From Fagopyrum homotropicum (Eukaryota; Streptophyta; Magnoliopsida; Caryophyllales; Polygonaceae), in the NCBI GenBank assembly GCA_033239125.1, contig BSWB01000008.1, forward strand, positions 8,276,001 to 8,340,000: a stretch of 64,000 nucleotides of DNA. The letters run 5' to 3'. Made by a program: the position numbers and the translations under genes. This document shows positions 33,755-46,445 of the stretch, in pieces (the stretch's first letter is position 1; each line of letters opens with the position of its first letter). Under the pieces are notes generated by a model. The model ran no database searches, was not told the DNA's origin, and saw only the letters and a list, made by a program, of their open reading frames with translations.

Positions 33755-35212
33755 TGATAGGTGATGGAATCACTATCATTTAGGATAGTTTTGAGAGTCT
33801 TTTTATTGCATTTATGTCCGTTTATGCTTCTAACTCCTTGGTCCAGAAGAAGACTAAAAGAAGCTAAGGAAGGAAGTGAAGACCGGTCTCCCCTGGGGGT
33901 GACACCATACTCCGGAGCGCTCCCTGCGCCTTCGCCAGCGCCAGCCACGAAGACTGTCACCGCACCTGCGTCAACCCCTAGCGCCCCTGTGGTGACTTGC
34001 CCTAAAGAAGTGAAGACCGGTCTCCCCCTGCGCCTCTACCTGCGCCTCAACTTGGGAGCTGGAAGATGAAGAGTTTGTGTCACCGCCCCTGCGTTAACAC
34101 TGGGTCGCCCCGACGGCTTGGCATCAGAAATGGCAGGAAGTTGAAAAGTCAGACGTTTGAAGAGCATTAAAGATCCTCCCCTGCGGAATTACCTAGCCGC
34201 CCCTGTGGCCATGAAGAAGATCAAGCGTTTTTGCCTTCACCTCCCCTGCGGAGCTTAAGGCCGCCCCTGCGGTTTAACGTCAAAAGCTTTACTCCGTCTG
34301 TTTACACCACCTTTATGGCATTAAAGGTGGTTGTTTTGGGCCGGCCATTTACTCCTATTTAGTGTCTTTTGTAGTATAAATAGTCCTTGGTTGATTGCTA
34401 GAAAGAGGAACTTATCACCCATCATTATCCACTTAGAATCCAATTTTCTCATCATTTCCATTGTAATGAGTTGCTAACTCCCTTGCTACATTGGGTTGGT
34501 TCGAAGCTGTGTTGTTACTTTGGTTGTAAGTTTTCTTTAATATAAGTTTTCATTCAGTAATGCTTTGTGTTTCCTTGATCTCCATTGTCTAATTACATGT
34601 TTTATTATTACTTGAGATTGATCACCTTAGGTTCTAAAGTGCATGCAAAGAACTAGGATTAATAGGTTTCGGGTTCGGGTCTTTAATCTAGTAGTAAACT
34701 TTAAGTAATAATGGGTTGTAATTACTTAAAGAAAAGGAACACAAATATAAAGATAAGTTTAACGGTTTTAATCTTTAATTTATATCCCTTAGTCTTTGTT
34801 TGCAATCTAACTTGTTATATGTTCTTGTAGGTTTACGGAACACTAACTTGTTAAGTTGTGTTGATGCCGGTTGGCTCAACACATATATATGATCGAGACG
34901 AGAGATTACTTCAAAACTTGTAAAAGGAACTCACCAAAGTAGCAATCGCATGCTTAGAATCATCCTAGTGTAGATTCACCCATTATTGTCTTACTTGCTG
35001 CGTTATTCGTTTTCATAAGTTTTTGTGTGCATCAATACAACCAAACCCCCCCCCCCCATTTGTTACTTGTTCTTATAATCAATAATCGCATTTAATAAAA
35101 TACCTTAACTCTCTTGGGTTCGACCCTTACTTAAACACTATACTTGTTTTAGTGCTAAGTCGGAATTATATTTTTGATAGGGTATAGACGACCATAGAAA
35201 TACCTTTAGTCA
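33755..35212 (+). repeat. 5' LTR of F (1458 bp)
   Basis: TGATAGG to TAGTCA. TATAAATA at 34375-34382, with CCGCCCCTGCGG-type dyads 100-190 bp upstream (exact copy at 34261-34272). It contains about 170 bp near 34665-34835 that are missing from the 3' LTR, between copies of TAGGTTT, and a C run near 35045. Confidence 0.93.
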
Positions 35213-35217
35213 AATTT

Positions 35218-35235
35218 TGGCGCCGTTGCCGGGGA
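35218..35235 (+). other. Primer-binding site of F (tRNA-Asp type)
   Basis: TGGCGCCGTTGCCGGGGA, a perfect complement of the plant tRNA-Asp 3' end including CCA, five bases after the LTR. Confidence 0.88.
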
Positions 35236-35390
35236 GTTTAGTGTTTTTATTTTATTGTTATTATTGATTATTGGTTTGAACCATTTTTATGGTTTAAACC
35301 CGTGCTACTAACTTCGGTTTTGCTTCTTTTGATCCAGAAATTGAGAGGACGCATATCCGGCAACGAAGACAACAACAACTCCAACAAGAA

Positions 35391-35492
35391 ATGGCTGATC
35401 GTACTCTTTGTCAACTTACTCAACCCACTTTGGCTCAAAACCCTCTTGTAGTTACCATACCGGCATTAGGGGAAGGAATCAACATTGAGCTT
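35391..35492 (+). pseudogene. F gag, N-terminal piece
   Basis: The ATG at 35391 opens 34 codons (MADRTLCQLTQ...) that run into solo LTR G. The frame resumes at 37275 after the target duplication, so the gag was interrupted here. 35236-35390 is a short leader. Confidence 0.78.
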
Positions 35493-37274
35493 TGTTCGCT
35501 CCAAACAGTGTATGCAAGCTTTAAATTTATAACCCTAGACGTAAGCTTAAAACAAGGATGCGAACCCGCAGTGTACGGGTCAATCGTAGTAAAAAGCAAG
35601 GAATTCCAGGGGTCGATTATAGGGACTTAGTGAAACAAAGTCCAATTACGGTATGCTTATGTAAATACTAACCACAAAGCAATTAAAACAATCAAAGATG
35701 ATATAGAAGTCAATAAAGGAGATATGCAATTCTAGGGATTAAAGCATCTAGTTGTGGTTCCAACTCAAGACCTAAAGATAAGCGGAAAAGCTGAGGATTT
35801 TGCATAGGGAAGGTGTTACTAAAGTGGAATAGATCACCGGGTAAGTCTCACTACTCACTAATCCTAAACCGTAACTCCTATTACCGGGTAAGTCTCAAGG
35901 AATTAAGATAAAGAACTATAACCTCAAACTAACACACCATCTAAGGGAATAGAATCAACCTTTACCGGGTAAGTCTCAGGCTAACTCACAAAGATGGGAT
36001 GGAAGCACACTCAACCCCAATAAAGGATAAACCTTTATTACCTACACTTATGATCTTAGGTAAACAAACTAAGGAATTACCGGGTAAGTCTCATCCTAAG
36101 CTTGCATTGAACCAGAAAAGGTGTAATAAGAATAGGATTTGGCAAACTCTAACACTTAACTCTCAGTTTCGGATCAGATAAGTCACCTCGGTCAGCCAAA
36201 TTCCACCCCGGCCGAGATGTTCATCGACTGAGCGAGATGCTTAGGGTTAAGGTTAAAGACTCGAACTTTCAGGGTCCTACTGGAATCTAAGATTATTCTA
36301 TCATTGTTTTTCCCACAACCTTCAGCCAATCACCCTAGAATTTCACAAGGAAATTAGTCACTCATCATCATGAAAGCAATAATCAAATATATGGGAAGAA
36401 GGTGAATATTTGAACAAGAAGAATTTAATGAAAAGACTTCAATAACTGAATCAAATATCACAATAAAAGCGTTCCTTGGATAGAAATCCAACAAGGCAAG
36501 ACAACAAGGAAGTGAATCTAAGATAATCTTACAAAAACCCTTCAAAAGCTATAAAAGCTACAATCTTCCTTCTTCAACCTTCAAAAAGGTTCTTCAAATC
36601 TCCCAACTGGAGTATGGCCGCTGCGATGTAAGCGAGATCTCCAACTGTATGTGGATGTATGCAGCGTCTATAGCGTGATATGCGGGATGTCGGATTTGTG
36701 GGAAATCCGACCCTTTTTATAGGAAAATTACTCTCCAAAGATAAGATATCTTAAAAAGATCTCTTCTCATAAAAATAGGTAAAATATATGATCTAGTATA
36801 TCTTCTTCCTTCCAGGAGCCAAGCCCAAAAATATAAGATCTCTTTCCAAAGATAAAAGATCTCAGCCAAGAATAAAATATTCTCGCCGCGTCCCAGGTGT
36901 TTGCCTCGGTCGAGTTGACTTCTCTGGATCACCTCGGTCGAGGTGAATCTGTGGTCAACCGAGGTGAGTCACAACTGAATGTGAAATCTCTCAAATCTGG
37001 TCCAAAGTGAATCTCTAATCCGTGGCTATGCTTCCTGGATGGTTCCTTATGTTCTTGAATGTAGCTCCAATGACTCCATAGCTCCTTTTGCTCATTTTTG
37101 ATGCAAAACGTGCCATTTTACCTACGATTACAACAAAACTAGGTGTAGACCTTGATTCCCGCAAAGGTAGATGAAATGGTAACATAATCTCATATTATAC
37201 ATACAAACATGCAGATTATTGAAGATAAAACTTCCAAACAAACCCCAAAATATAGACTATAATTCATGCTATCA
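35493..37274 (-). repeat. G: solo LTR of the C/I family inside F gag (1782 bp)
   Basis: In plus orientation it runs TGTTCGC to GCTATCA and aligns with the I LTR (54147-55890). It is flanked by AGCTT (35488-35492) and AGCTC (37275-37279), a 5-bp duplication with one mismatch, and F gag continues on both sides, so no internal region remains: a product of LTR-LTR recombination. Dyads CCTCGGTCGAGG at 36932-36943 and nearby, minus-strand TATAAAAA at 36714-36721, a 9-bp hairpin at 36689-36711, and four copies of ACCGGGTAAGTCTCA (35836-36093). Confidence 0.9.
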
Positions 37275-38360
37275 AGCTCAAGCCGGGTCTGATCCACTTG
37301 CTTCCATCCTTCCATGGGCTAAGTGGGAGACCCCATCAAACACCTTGGGAAGTTCCATACCGTGTGTATGATCATGAAGCCGGCCAACATTACTGAAGAA
37401 CAAATCAAGATGAGGGCATTCGGCTTCACACTCAAAGATTCAGCGGATGATTGGTATTACCACCTTCCATCCGGTAGTATCGATACTTGGGAGAACCTCC
37501 ACAAGGCGTTTCTGGAGAAATACTTCCCAGCCAAGAAGGCGAATAACTTGAAGAAAGCTATAAGCAACATCGAGCAAGAGGCGGACGAAACTCTATATGA
37601 GTACTTCACAAGATTCACACGCCTCCAATCCAGCTGTCCTTTCCACGGATATTCAACTCAAGATCTAGTCTTGTACTTGTACAATGGCTTGCTAGACAAT
37701 GAAAGGAGGATCGTCGATGCGACTTGTGGAGGTAACATTCTTAACTTTACCCTTGACTTTGCTTTTGAAAAAATACAGGAACTAGCTGAAGGGACCCGGA
37801 ACTTTGGAAGGACTCCTTCCAAGAGAGGTGTTCATGCTGTGAGTACCGGGAAGAGTGAAATCTCCACTGAGCTCGTGGAGCTGAAGGAGATGGTGAAGAG
37901 ACTAACACTTAGGGGAACCCCACAGCAGCTCAAAGCTTGTGGAGTGTGTGCTGACCCATACCATCCAACGGACATGTGTCCCCAAGTCCAGGATGAGGAT
38001 GTTGAGGTGAATGTAATGGGCTATGGACAGTCACAACAGCAAAGGCCTAGGAACGATCCCTATGCACAGAATTTCATGCCAAACGAGCGTGATCAACAAA
38101 ATTTCCGTTGGAGGGATCAACAAAACCAACAACAACAACCCCGACAAGGTAAGTATCAAACAACTGAAGATATATTGCAGGTTTTGACTAAACACTTTGC
38201 TACTCATGTCCAAACAACAGAATCCAGCATCAAGAACCTTGAAAAACAGTTTGGTCAAATGGAGGAAGCCATTACAAGGATTGAGACTAGGTCCTCCAAA
38301 GGATTATGTTCACAGCCGGTTATAAACCCCAAGGTGAAGCTGGAGGAGGCTCAATCATAG
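37275..38360 (+). pseudogene. F gag, main piece, frameshifted
   Basis: Continues the N-terminal piece (LKPGLIHLLPSFHGLSG), shifts frame near 37328, and is then open to the stop at 38358-38360. It contains the Retrotrans_gag region (MRAFGFTLKDSADDWYYHL, TWENLHKAFLEKYF) and a CX2CX4HX4C zinc knuckle (CGVCADPYHPTDMC, about 37939-37980), followed by a Gln-rich tail and a helical segment. Unlike A-C, H and I, a zinc knuckle is present and the ORF ends without protease. The protein would be a capsid/nucleocapsid precursor; the frameshift and the G insertion inactivate it now. Confidence 0.85.
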
Positions 38361-38406
38361 AGGAAGAGTCCTTACGTCGAGCCAACGACGTAAAATAAAG
38401 GCGCTG

Positions 38407-38424
38407 CTCGGGAGGCAACCCGAG
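38407..38424 (+). other. Conserved AGGCAA-loop hairpin after gag (F)
   Basis: CTCGGG-AGGCAA-CCCGAG. Compared with A/B/C/I the third stem pair has changed on both sides (T-A to C-G), keeping perfect pairing. It lies 47 nt after the gag stop. Confidence 0.78.
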
Positions 38425-38772
38425 GGAATAAGAAGAGGAACCTCTGTCAAGAAAACCGCCCCTGCTGCTCAGTGACCTTGAACCAGCGGTGACACCCATG
38501 GCCAGCGCCGTCCCCGACACTGGGCCAGCGTCTGCAACATACTCAACACCGCCCCCACGGTGACACCCCACGCCCCTGCGGCGGCCATCCTTGACACACA
38601 TCTTCAGCGCCGCCCCCGGCGTTGAGGTTGCGTGCCCCCTCTTCCTTGTCACCGCCCCCGCGGTGACAAACGCCGCCCTTGCGGTCTTATTAAGGAAAGA
38701 AAAAAATACACTTTCCAAAAATAACCTACAACTACCGCCCCATCCCCTCCCTCTCCATTCACTCTTCGAACC
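38425..38772 (+). other. F inter-ORF region with GC-rich dyads, cut by H
   Basis: Non-coding. Carries repeats of the F dyad word, including the 8-bp stem GTCACCGC-CCCC-GCGGTGAC at about 38648-38667. No convincing TATA box is seen. It continues after H at 49908. Confidence 0.6.
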
Positions 38773-40511
38773 TGATAACACGATTTATGACTTAGGTTTA
38801 GGTAGTCATTTCGATAGATTTCTCACTCATTCATGCATGGTTTAGCACTAGTCCACGCCGTTTTTACTCAATTCACGTATTTTGTCGAGATAGACGTCTA
38901 CACGGACTTTTGTATTGCTTTGTATGTAAGCTAGAGGCTAAGGAGGACTCATGGAACCTTGTCAACACAAGTCATGCACCAAATCAAAGCGTAATGAACC
39001 AACGCAACGCTGAAGCACCAAACCACGGTCACTGAAGGGTCCACAGCCGTGGAACCAACCGTGGTTTTTGCCAGACGGTTGTGACAGCTGTGCCACGATC
39101 TCTTGGCCTTCTCTAGCATAGTGGTAGTATAAAAGTGGTCCTGCAAGGCTGAGAGAAGGCATCTTGGAGCAGCCCTCCATTATCCACTACCATTCTCTCC
39201 CACACTCTCTCAACAAGAAGATTCTCTCAAGGAGGGAAACCCCATTGAAGGAGGAGAAGAGCTCCATTGGAGAAGAGAAGAAGAACACACCCTTGCTAGA
39301 CTTTGATAGCTATTGTAGTAAAGAATTTCGGAATCGATTTCTAGAGTTGTATGAACCATTTAAACCTTCTTTTGGAAGGGTTGTGAGTCATTCTAAACTT
39401 ACTTTCAGCTTGGTTTAGTTTGCTTCACTTTTTCATCTCTTTCTCTTCATTATCTTGCAAATGGAAGCCATGATTTTATGTATAATGATTTCGATTGTTA
39501 TGATGAATGTTGTAGGCTAAATAGATGCGATTCTAGGGTAAGGAAAGGATGGTTGTGGCTAGGACTGTGATAGGATGGACTTAGATTTTCCCTTGGATGA
39601 GTCACTCATTTGAACGAAGCCTCTGTTAGGGTCCACGGTTTGTTCTTGCCAGACCACGGCCGTGGACTTGGTAGAACAGCCCGTGGTTTCCCTGGTTCGA
39701 TGGATCTAAGTTCTAGATTGTTAAAATGTTGAAATCCTAGGGTTTGTTGAGTAAAATCTAACCAAGAGTGATCTAGTGTTAGCAACTAAGAGTTAGAAGA
39801 GACTTACCCGGTGATTCTTACTCTTAGATTCCAAAGATGACAAACCCTAAGGTAGTGGTGAGCCTCATAAGCCGCCATTGGACTAAGTGTGCTAGGATAG
39901 TTGTTTAGGACTAACCCTTCCGAGACTTACCCGGTGAAGATAGGTTAGACCTCTAGGTGACAAATCCGGTTTGTGTAGAATTCCATCCCTTAGGCTCTTT
40001 GAGACTTACCCGATGATGAGACCTTAGGAACGGACTAGTGGATCATGAGACCTACCCGGTAATTGATCCCAATCTAGAAACACTTATTTCCAACACATTG
40101 AAGTTAATCCAAGGAATGATTAGATAGCTTGAGTCCTATGCCATAACCGGAATTTCCAACCCCTAGAATCCGCTTTCCTCTTTTGAACATTACCTCATTT
40201 TAGCTTGTTTGTTTGTGTTGATTTGTTGGCATAGTTGATTGTTCATTTTGCATGATTTGTGATCCTTGATTGATCACCCAAAAACCAACCAAAAACATTT
40301 AGATTTTCATTTCTTTACTCCTTTCTTAACTAGATCTTCACTAAACTTAATCACAAATTGAATTAATCTCACCTTAGTCTTTCTGTTCGACCTCGGAATA
40401 CTATCCCTACTACAAACGTCCCGTACACTGCAGGTTCGCTAGGAGTTAGGAGAAATATAATGAGTATAAATTTAAAACCTATTACGTATCACACACATCC
40501 TGAGCGTAACA
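38773..40511 (+). repeat. 5' LTR of H (1739 bp)
   Basis: TGATAAC to GTAACA. Dyad cluster 39019-39110, TATAAAAG at 39128-39135, second dyad cluster with a full CCACGGCCGTGG at 39654-39665, four GAGACTTACCCGGT words (39799, 39922, 40001, 40047), U5 block CCGTACACTGC(A/G)GGTTCGC. It lacks about 86 bp present in the 3' LTR (after the CTTTGTA near 38925). Confidence 0.93.
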
Positions 40512-40517
40512 AGTTTT

Positions 40518-40535
40518 TAGCGCCGTTGCCGGGGA
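40518..40535 (+). other. Primer-binding site of H (tRNA-Asp type)
   Basis: TAGCGCCGTTGCCGGGGA, one mismatch from the F and I sites, 6 nt after the LTR. 40536-40652 is leader. Confidence 0.85.
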
Positions 40536-40652
40536 CTAGGTCTAGATTGAGTCTATTTTGTGATTGTTTATAGTGTAGGTCTTTCTTGTTGCTTTTGATC
40601 TCTTTTTGGTTTGTGTCTTTGCTTTTCAGGACATCTCTTAATCTTTAGGTGT

Positions 40653-43600
40653 ATGCGAAGATCTCGTGGCAAGGATTTAGCTCCATTCGATCCCGAACCG
40701 GAGAAAACCCTTAGATCTAGATCCAAGAGCATTAAAAAGGGAAAAGAGATGGCCGGAAGAGATCTCCAAGCTGAGTTGGATGAGGCTTTAGAGCAAATTA
40801 GGATAAGGGATGAAGCTTTGGAGAATGAAAGGAGACTTGCTAATGAGAGGCAAGAGGCAACTAGGAGGGAGATTGAGGAGATTAGGCAAGCTCTTGTGCA
40901 AAGAGAGCTTAACCGTCAACAACCTCCTCCACCTCCACCACAACCGCAGCCGGCGGCGGTTAATATTCGGGTTGTGCCCATTGCTATGGAAGAGCCACAA
41001 ACGTTAGGGCAACTCATGGATCCGGCACAAAGAGCTCACCGTCCCGGTGTGAACTTAGGAGATCCCGCAGCCCGTGATTACGAGCTCCGCCCTCAAGTTC
41101 TACAAATGATCCGGCATAACCAATTTGGAGGGATGGAAGGAGAGTCTCCTCATCAACACTTGATGAACTATGAGATCTTGATGGAGACTCTTAGACCGCC
41201 TAGATTGGAGAGCAACAACCATAAGCTTAGGGCTTTCTCCTTCTCTCTTAAGGACAAAGCCTTAGCTTGGTATCAATCTATTCCACAAGGGCGAGTTGGT
41301 ACTTGGGAGGAGATGACAACCGAGTTTTTGACTAAGTTCTTCCCACCTTCCAAGACTACCAAATTAAGAGGGAAGATCAATGCCTTCGTGATGAAGGATA
41401 GAGCGAGTTTGTTCAAGTCTTGGGAGAGGTTCAAGGATCTTCTCCTAGATTGTCCACACCATGGTATACCAAAAATTGAGCTATTGGAGATCTACTTCAA
41501 GGGACTTGATGAAGATAGCCAATTCAAGCTCCAATCTCTTTCCGGTAGGACTCTCATGGAAAAGCATGTGGATGAAGCTTGGGAGTTTGTGGAGAAACAA
41601 GCTCTAGTGATTGAGAAATACTCCCATAGAAAGAGTGAAGGGAGAAAGGCGGGAGCATATGAGGTGAGTGAAGTCACCATGAGCAACTTCAAGCTTGATG
41701 CCATCAATAATGAATTGAAGTCTTTGAGAGAGTTGTGTGCTACAACTTTGAAGAACCAAGCAACTCCTCAAGTGCAAATGCAAGCAAACTTGTCTTCCAA
41801 GGAGGAAGATGTGAATGACATGGGAAGGGGCAATTATAACAACTACCAAGGCCCAAGGAACTTCAACAACAACCGGCAATTCAACAATTACCGGCCCAAC
41901 CATAACCATCCCGGGTTTTCCTACTCTAACCTGGATGGAGCCTTGAACCCTCCCGCTTTCACAAGCACAACTCCACCACCAAAAGCTTCACAAGAACCTC
42001 CACCCAGATTTACTCAACCTCCAAAGGATAGGACCGAAATGATGTTTGAGCAATTGCTTGGAAGGTTGAGTGGTCTTGAGAGCACGGTGACTTCCATCTC
42101 TAAGGCTCAAAAGGTGTTGGAAGCACAATTGTTCCAAAAGGCGGGTGAAGCCCATAGAGATCCGGGAAAGCTTCCCGGAAGGACCGGAGACAACCCAAGA
42201 GGCCAAGTGTTGGCCATTACAACGAGGAGCGGGTTGAGCATGAAGGATCCTTTGCCCAAGGAAAATGCTAAGGGAAAGCAAGTAGTGGTAGAGGAAGAGA
42301 TATTGCATGAAGATGGAGGCAAGAGCAAGGATGTTGAGCCAACCTATGTGGCACCGCCTCCATACAAACCACCACTACCGTTCCCACAATCACGAGCAAG
42401 AGCTCGCTTGGACAATCACTTTGGTAAATTCCCTGAACTTATGTCTAAATTGCATATTAATATTCCGTTCATGGATGCTATCTTAGGTATGCCGGCATAT
42501 GGCAAGTTCTTGAAGGAGATACTCTCCAACAAAAGGAAGTTGGAGGAGTATGGGGAGATAAGAATGACAAAGAGGTCCTCGGAATTGATCCAAACAATGA
42601 AGGAGGAGATGCCTCCTAAGCTAAGAGATCCGGGTTCCTTTTGTATCCCAATTGGAGTGGGAGAAGTGAAGTATGAAGCCCTTTGTGATCTTGGGGCAAG
42701 TGTAAGCATCATACCGCTTGCACTTTGCAATAAGGTTGGGCTAGGAGAGCCAAAACTGGTCAAGATGACCCTCTACATGGCGGACCGCTCAATCACTCAC
42801 CCGGTTGGGATCTTGGAAGTCATTCCGGTGCAACTAGGTAAGTTCTATGTGCCGATTGATTTTGTTGTCTTGGACATCCCGGCGGACTATCCTGTTCCCA
42901 TCATCTTAGGAAGACCTTTCCTAGCCACTTCCGGATGCCTAGTGGATTGCAAGAATGGGGTTCTCTCCTTCAACATTGGAGAAGAGAACATCAAGTTCAA
43001 GCTTTCCATAATGATGAAAGGGCCAACCCTTGATGAAGATGCATTCAACATAGTCGAGCAAGAGGAGTCTAGAGAAGTTGTGAGCTCGATCTTGATCAAG
43101 GACCCCTTGGAGAAGGTTCTTACCTTAAGTTTGATGGAGGAAGGTGTTGAGGAGGCTTGCAATGAAGAGATCAAGGCCTTGGAAGCACTAGAAAAGGAGA
43201 CAAGAGTTGAAACTGAAGACCACGAAGGCATGCTGAACACCTGTAGGTTCCACGGGCGTGGAATGTGTTCCACAGCCGTAGAACTCTCTGGAAAGCTCCA
43301 ACGAGCAAGGTTGGCAACTTCCACGGCCGTGGATGTGCCTGAAACCGTGGACTTGCCCGTGGTTTCCCCAGAAGCAGCCCTTGTTGTTGAGCAAGCTTCA
43401 AGGAGCCTTGAAGGGTCTTCATTTGCTTTGGATTCATCTCAACCAACGTTATTTGGATCGTCTCCACTCGACAAAGATCCTCCTAAACTTGAACTCAAAC
43501 CCCTCCCCTCTCATTTAAAGTATGCTTTTCTTGGTGATAATTCTACATATCCGGTGATTGTGAATGCATGCTTGAATGATGATGAACTTGCTAAGTTGTT

Positions 43601-46400
43601 GCATGAGCTAAGATTGCATAGGAAAGCCATTGGCTATACTATTGATGATTTAGTTGGCATTAAACCCTCTTTGTGCATGCATAAGATATTAATGGAAGAT
43701 AACCATAAACCCTCTATTGAACATCAAAGAAGATTGAATCCTATAATGAAAGAGGTAGTCAAGAAAGAGATCATTAAGTTGCTAGATGCGGGAATTATCT
43801 ACCCTATCTCGGATAGTAAGTGGGTTAGTCCCGTTCATGTAGTTCCTAAGAAGGGTGGGATGACCGTAGTGACTAATGAGAACAATGAACTAATCCCAAC
43901 TAGGACGGTTACGGGATGGAGGATGTGTATTGATTATAGGAAATTGAACATGGCCTCTAGGAAAGATCACTTCCCTCTCCCTTTCATTGACCAAATGCTA
44001 GAGAGGTTAGCTCAACATTCTCATTTTTGCTACCTAGATGGTTATAGTGGATTCTTCCAAATCCCTATCCACCCCGATGACCAAGAGAAAACCACCTTTA
44101 CATGTCCATGGGGAACTTTTGCATATAGGAGAATGCCATTTGGGTTGTGTAATGCACCCGCCACCTTTCAAAGGTGTATGATGGCTATCTTTTTGGAATA
44201 CATTGAAAACATCATGGAAGTGTTTATGGATGATTTTTCTGTTTATGGTTCTTCCTTTGATAATTGCTTAGCTAACTTGTCTTTAGTATTGAAAAGATGT
44301 GAGGAGACAAATCTTGTCTTAAATTGGGAAAAATGCCACTTCATGGTAAGTGAAGGTATTGTGTTAGGACACTTGGTGTCTAACCGTGGCATTGAGGTTG
44401 ATAGGGCTAAGATTGAAACGATAGAGAAGTTGCCACCACCTACCTCGGTGAAAGGGGTAAGGAGTTTCTTAGGGCATGCCGGTTTATACCGGAGGTTTAT
44501 TAAGGACTTCTCTAAAATTTCTAAGCCTCTTACTAACCTACTAATGAAAGATGTTGAGTTTGTTTTCTCCAAGGATTGCCTTGAAGCTTTTTGTAGGTTG
44601 AAGAACGCTTTGATCTCCGCACCTATCATGCAACCTCCGGATTGGAGTTTACCGTTTGAGATCATGTGCGATGCAAGTGATGTAGCCGTTGGGTCTGTTT
44701 TGGGGCAAAGGAAAGATGGGCGCACACATGCCATTTATTATGCTAGCAAGACACTAGATGATGCCCAACTCAATTATGCTACCACCGAGAAGGAGTTACT
44801 AGCGGTTGTGTATGCATTTGAGAAGTTCCGCTCATATCTTGTTGGAGCGAAGGTCATTGTGTATACGGATCATGCTGCGATCCGTTATTTACTTACCAAG
44901 AAGGATGCCAAGCCTAGGTTGATTCGGTGGATCCTTCTTCTTCAAGAGTTTGATTTGGAAATCCGGGACAAGAAGGGATCCGAGAACTCCGTGGCGGATC
45001 ACCTTAGTAGACTCCCACCATTGGAGCTTGAAAGAGATGACATCCCGATTGATGATTCATTCCGGGATGAGCAATTGCAAATGGTGGAAGAGTGCTTGTT
45101 CCAAGTGTCTAGAGGAAGTGAGCCATGGTATGCCGACATTTTGAACTATCTTGTGTGTGAGGAAGTGCCTCCCGGATTGACATATGCCCAAAGAAAGAAG
45201 TTCTTCAAAGATGTGAGGCACTACTATTGGAGTGAACCACTTTTATTCAAGAGAGGACCGGATGGAATGTTTAGAAGATGCATACCGGAGGATGAGGTGG
45301 AGAGTGTGATCTGCCATTGTCATTCCTTGCCATGTGGAGGGGATGCTAGCTCACATAAGACATGTGCAAAGGTGTTGCAATCGGGCTTCTTTTGGCCGAG
45401 TTTGTTCAAGGATGTGCAAGGCTTTGTGGTAGCTTGTGATGCTTGCCAAAGGACGGACAACATCTCAAGGAGGAATGAGATGCCCTTGAACAACATACAA
45501 GAAGTGGAAGTGTTTGATGTATGGGGTGTGGACTTCATGGGGCCATTCCCTTCTTCTTGTGGCAACCTCTACATCCTATTGGCGGTTGACTATGTTTCGA
45601 GATGGGTGGAGGCAATCGCCTCTCCCACAAATGACGCCAAGGTTGTGGTGCGGTTCTTCAACCGAGTGATCTTCCCTAGGTTTGGAACACCAAGGGTGAT
45701 CATAAGTGATGGAGGGAAGCACTTCACTAATAGGAACTTTGGGGCACTTTTGGCTAAGTATGGGGTGACTCATAAGGTGGCAACACCTTACCACCCCCAA
45801 ACTAGTGGCCAAGTGGAGATCTCCAACCGGGAGATAAAAGGGATACTTGAGAAGACGGTCTCTAGGACGAGAAAGGATTGGGCTATGAAGCTCGATGATG
45901 CCTTGTGGGCATATAGAACCACTTTCAAGACACCAATTGACACCACTCCTTACAAGTTAGTCTATGGCAAGTCTTGCCACCTTCCGGTAGAGATGGAGCA
46001 TAGAGCTTATTGGGCCATTAAATGGCTAAATTTTGATCTCAAGGAGGCAGGAGAGAAGAGGTTGTTTGATATGAACGCCCTTGAGGAGATCCGGTTGGAT
46101 GCCTATGAGAATGCCTGGATCTACAAGGAGAGGACCAAACGGTGGCATGACAAGCGCCTCATCCCGAAAGAGTTGAGTGAAGGCGACCTTGTCCTTCTCT
46201 TCAACTCAAGGCTGCGGCTCTTCCCCGGAAAACTAAAATCAAGATGGACCGGGCCATATGTGGTGAAGAAGATCTTTCCCCATGGAGCTATTGAGATAGG
46301 AGGGGAGCATTGTGGAGATTTCAAGGTGAACGGGCACCGGTTGAAGAAGTATATCCCGGGAGCTCCGGTAGATATGATTGCCCCACTTCACCTTGAATGA
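40653..46400 (+). CDS. Element H gag-pol polyprotein, full length (1915 aa)
   Basis: The only complete gag-pol in the window. Start at the ATG at 40653 (MRRSRGKD), matching the start context in C and I; upstream in-frame TTG codons are not used. Charged coiled-coil-like N-terminus (about 30-100), Pro run, Retrotrans_gag core (about 200-235), Asn-rich tail; protease DLGAS near residue 679; linker with dyads and CCACGGCCGTGG at 43321-43332; reverse transcriptase with FMDD near 1191; RNase H near 1340-1400; integrase zinc finger near 1555-1600; D-D-35-E with D near 1627, D near 1686 and E near 1722; basic C-terminus. One oddity: the second zinc-finger His (GGH in A, B, C and I) is Asp (GGD), GAT near 45340. 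Otherwise no lesion is seen. Confidence 0.95.
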   Translation: MRRSRGKDLAPFDPEPEKTLRSRSKSIKKGKEMAGRDLQAELDEALEQIRIRDEALENERRLANERQEATRREIEEIRQALVQRELNRQQPPPPPPQPQPAAVNIRVVPIAMEEPQTLGQLMDPAQRAHRPGVNLGDPAARDYELRPQVLQMIRHNQFGGMEGESPHQHLMNYEILMETLRPPRLESNNHKLRAFSFSLKDKALAWYQSIPQGRVGTWEEMTTEFLTKFFPPSKTTKLRGKINAFVMKDRASLFKSWERFKDLLLDCPHHGIPKIELLEIYFKGLDEDSQFKLQSLSGRTLMEKHVDEAWEFVEKQALVIEKYSHRKSEGRKAGAYEVSEVTMSNFKLDAINNELKSLRELCATTLKNQATPQVQMQANLSSKEEDVNDMGRGNYNNYQGPRNFNNNRQFNNYRPNHNHPGFSYSNLDGALNPPAFTSTTPPPKASQEPPPRFTQPPKDRTEMMFEQLLGRLSGLESTVTSISKAQKVLEAQLFQKAGEAHRDPGKLPGRTGDNPRGQVLAITTRSGLSMKDPLPKENAKGKQVVVEEEILHEDGGKSKDVEPTYVAPPPYKPPLPFPQSRARARLDNHFGKFPELMSKLHINIPFMDAILGMPAYGKFLKEILSNKRKLEEYGEIRMTKRSSELIQTMKEEMPPKLRDPGSFCIPIGVGEVKYEALCDLGASVSIIPLALCNKVGLGEPKLVKMTLYMADRSITHPVGILEVIPVQLGKFYVPIDFVVLDIPADYPVPIILGRPFLATSGCLVDCKNGVLSFNIGEENIKFKLSIMMKGPTLDEDAFNIVEQEESREVVSSILIKDPLEKVLTLSLMEEGVEEACNEEIKALEALEKETRVETEDHEGMLNTCRFHGRGMCSTAVELSGKLQRARLATSTAVDVPETVDLPVVSPEAALVVEQASRSLEGSSFALDSSQPTLFGSSPLDKDPPKLELKPLPSHLKYAFLGDNSTYPVIVNACLNDDELAKLLHELRLHRKAIGYTIDDLVGIKPSLCMHKILMEDNHKPSIEHQRRLNPIMKEVVKKEIIKLLDAGIIYPISDSKWVSPVHVVPKKGGMTVVTNENNELIPTRTVTGWRMCIDYRKLNMASRKDHFPLPFIDQMLERLAQHSHFCYLDGYSGFFQIPIHPDDQEKTTFTCPWGTFAYRRMPFGLCNAPATFQRCMMAIFLEYIENIMEVFMDDFSVYGSSFDNCLANLSLVLKRCEETNLVLNWEKCHFMVSEGIVLGHLVSNRGIEVDRAKIETIEKLPPPTSVKGVRSFLGHAGLYRRFIKDFSKISKPLTNLLMKDVEFVFSKDCLEAFCRLKNALISAPIMQPPDWSLPFEIMCDASDVAVGSVLGQRKDGRTHAIYYASKTLDDAQLNYATTEKELLAVVYAFEKFRSYLVGAKVIVYTDHAAIRYLLTKKDAKPRLIRWILLLQEFDLEIRDKKGSENSVADHLSRLPPLELERDDIPIDDSFRDEQLQMVEECLFQVSRGSEPWYADILNYLVCEEVPPGLTYAQRKKFFKDVRHYYWSEPLLFKRGPDGMFRRCIPEDEVESVICHCHSLPCGGDASSHKTCAKVLQSGFFWPSLFKDVQGFVVACDACQRTDNISRRNEMPLNNIQEVEVFDVWGVDFMGPFPSSCGNLYILLAVDYVSRWVEAIASPTNDAKVVVRFFNRVIFPRFGTPRVIISDGGKHFTNRNFGALLAKYGVTHKVATPYHPQTSGQVEISNREIKGILEKTVSRTRKDWAMKLDDALWAYRTTFKTPIDTTPYKLVYGKSCHLPVEMEHRAYWAIKWLNFDLKEAGEKRLFDMNALEEIRLDAYENAWIYKERTKRWHDKRLIPKELSEGDLVLLFNSRLRLFPGKLKSRWTGPYVVKKIFPHGAIEIGGEHCGDFKVNGHRLKKYIPGAPVDMIAPLHLE

Positions 46401-46445
46401 GACACCCCCGAGTTTGGTCAAGCTAATGACCTTAAAGAAGCGCTT

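Noticed and set aside
35045..35057. C homopolymer run in the F LTR
   Set aside because: Also present, shorter, in the 3' LTR (about 53525); simple slippage, possible assembly uncertainty.
35836..36093. Spaced ACCGGGTAAGTCTCA repeats as a CRISPR-like array
   Set aside because: Plant LTR sequence, irregular spacing, only four copies and no cas genes.
38320..38781. Minus-strand ORF of 153 codons
   Set aside because: Lies in the dyad-rich, GC-rich F inter-ORF region and crosses the H boundary; not a gene.
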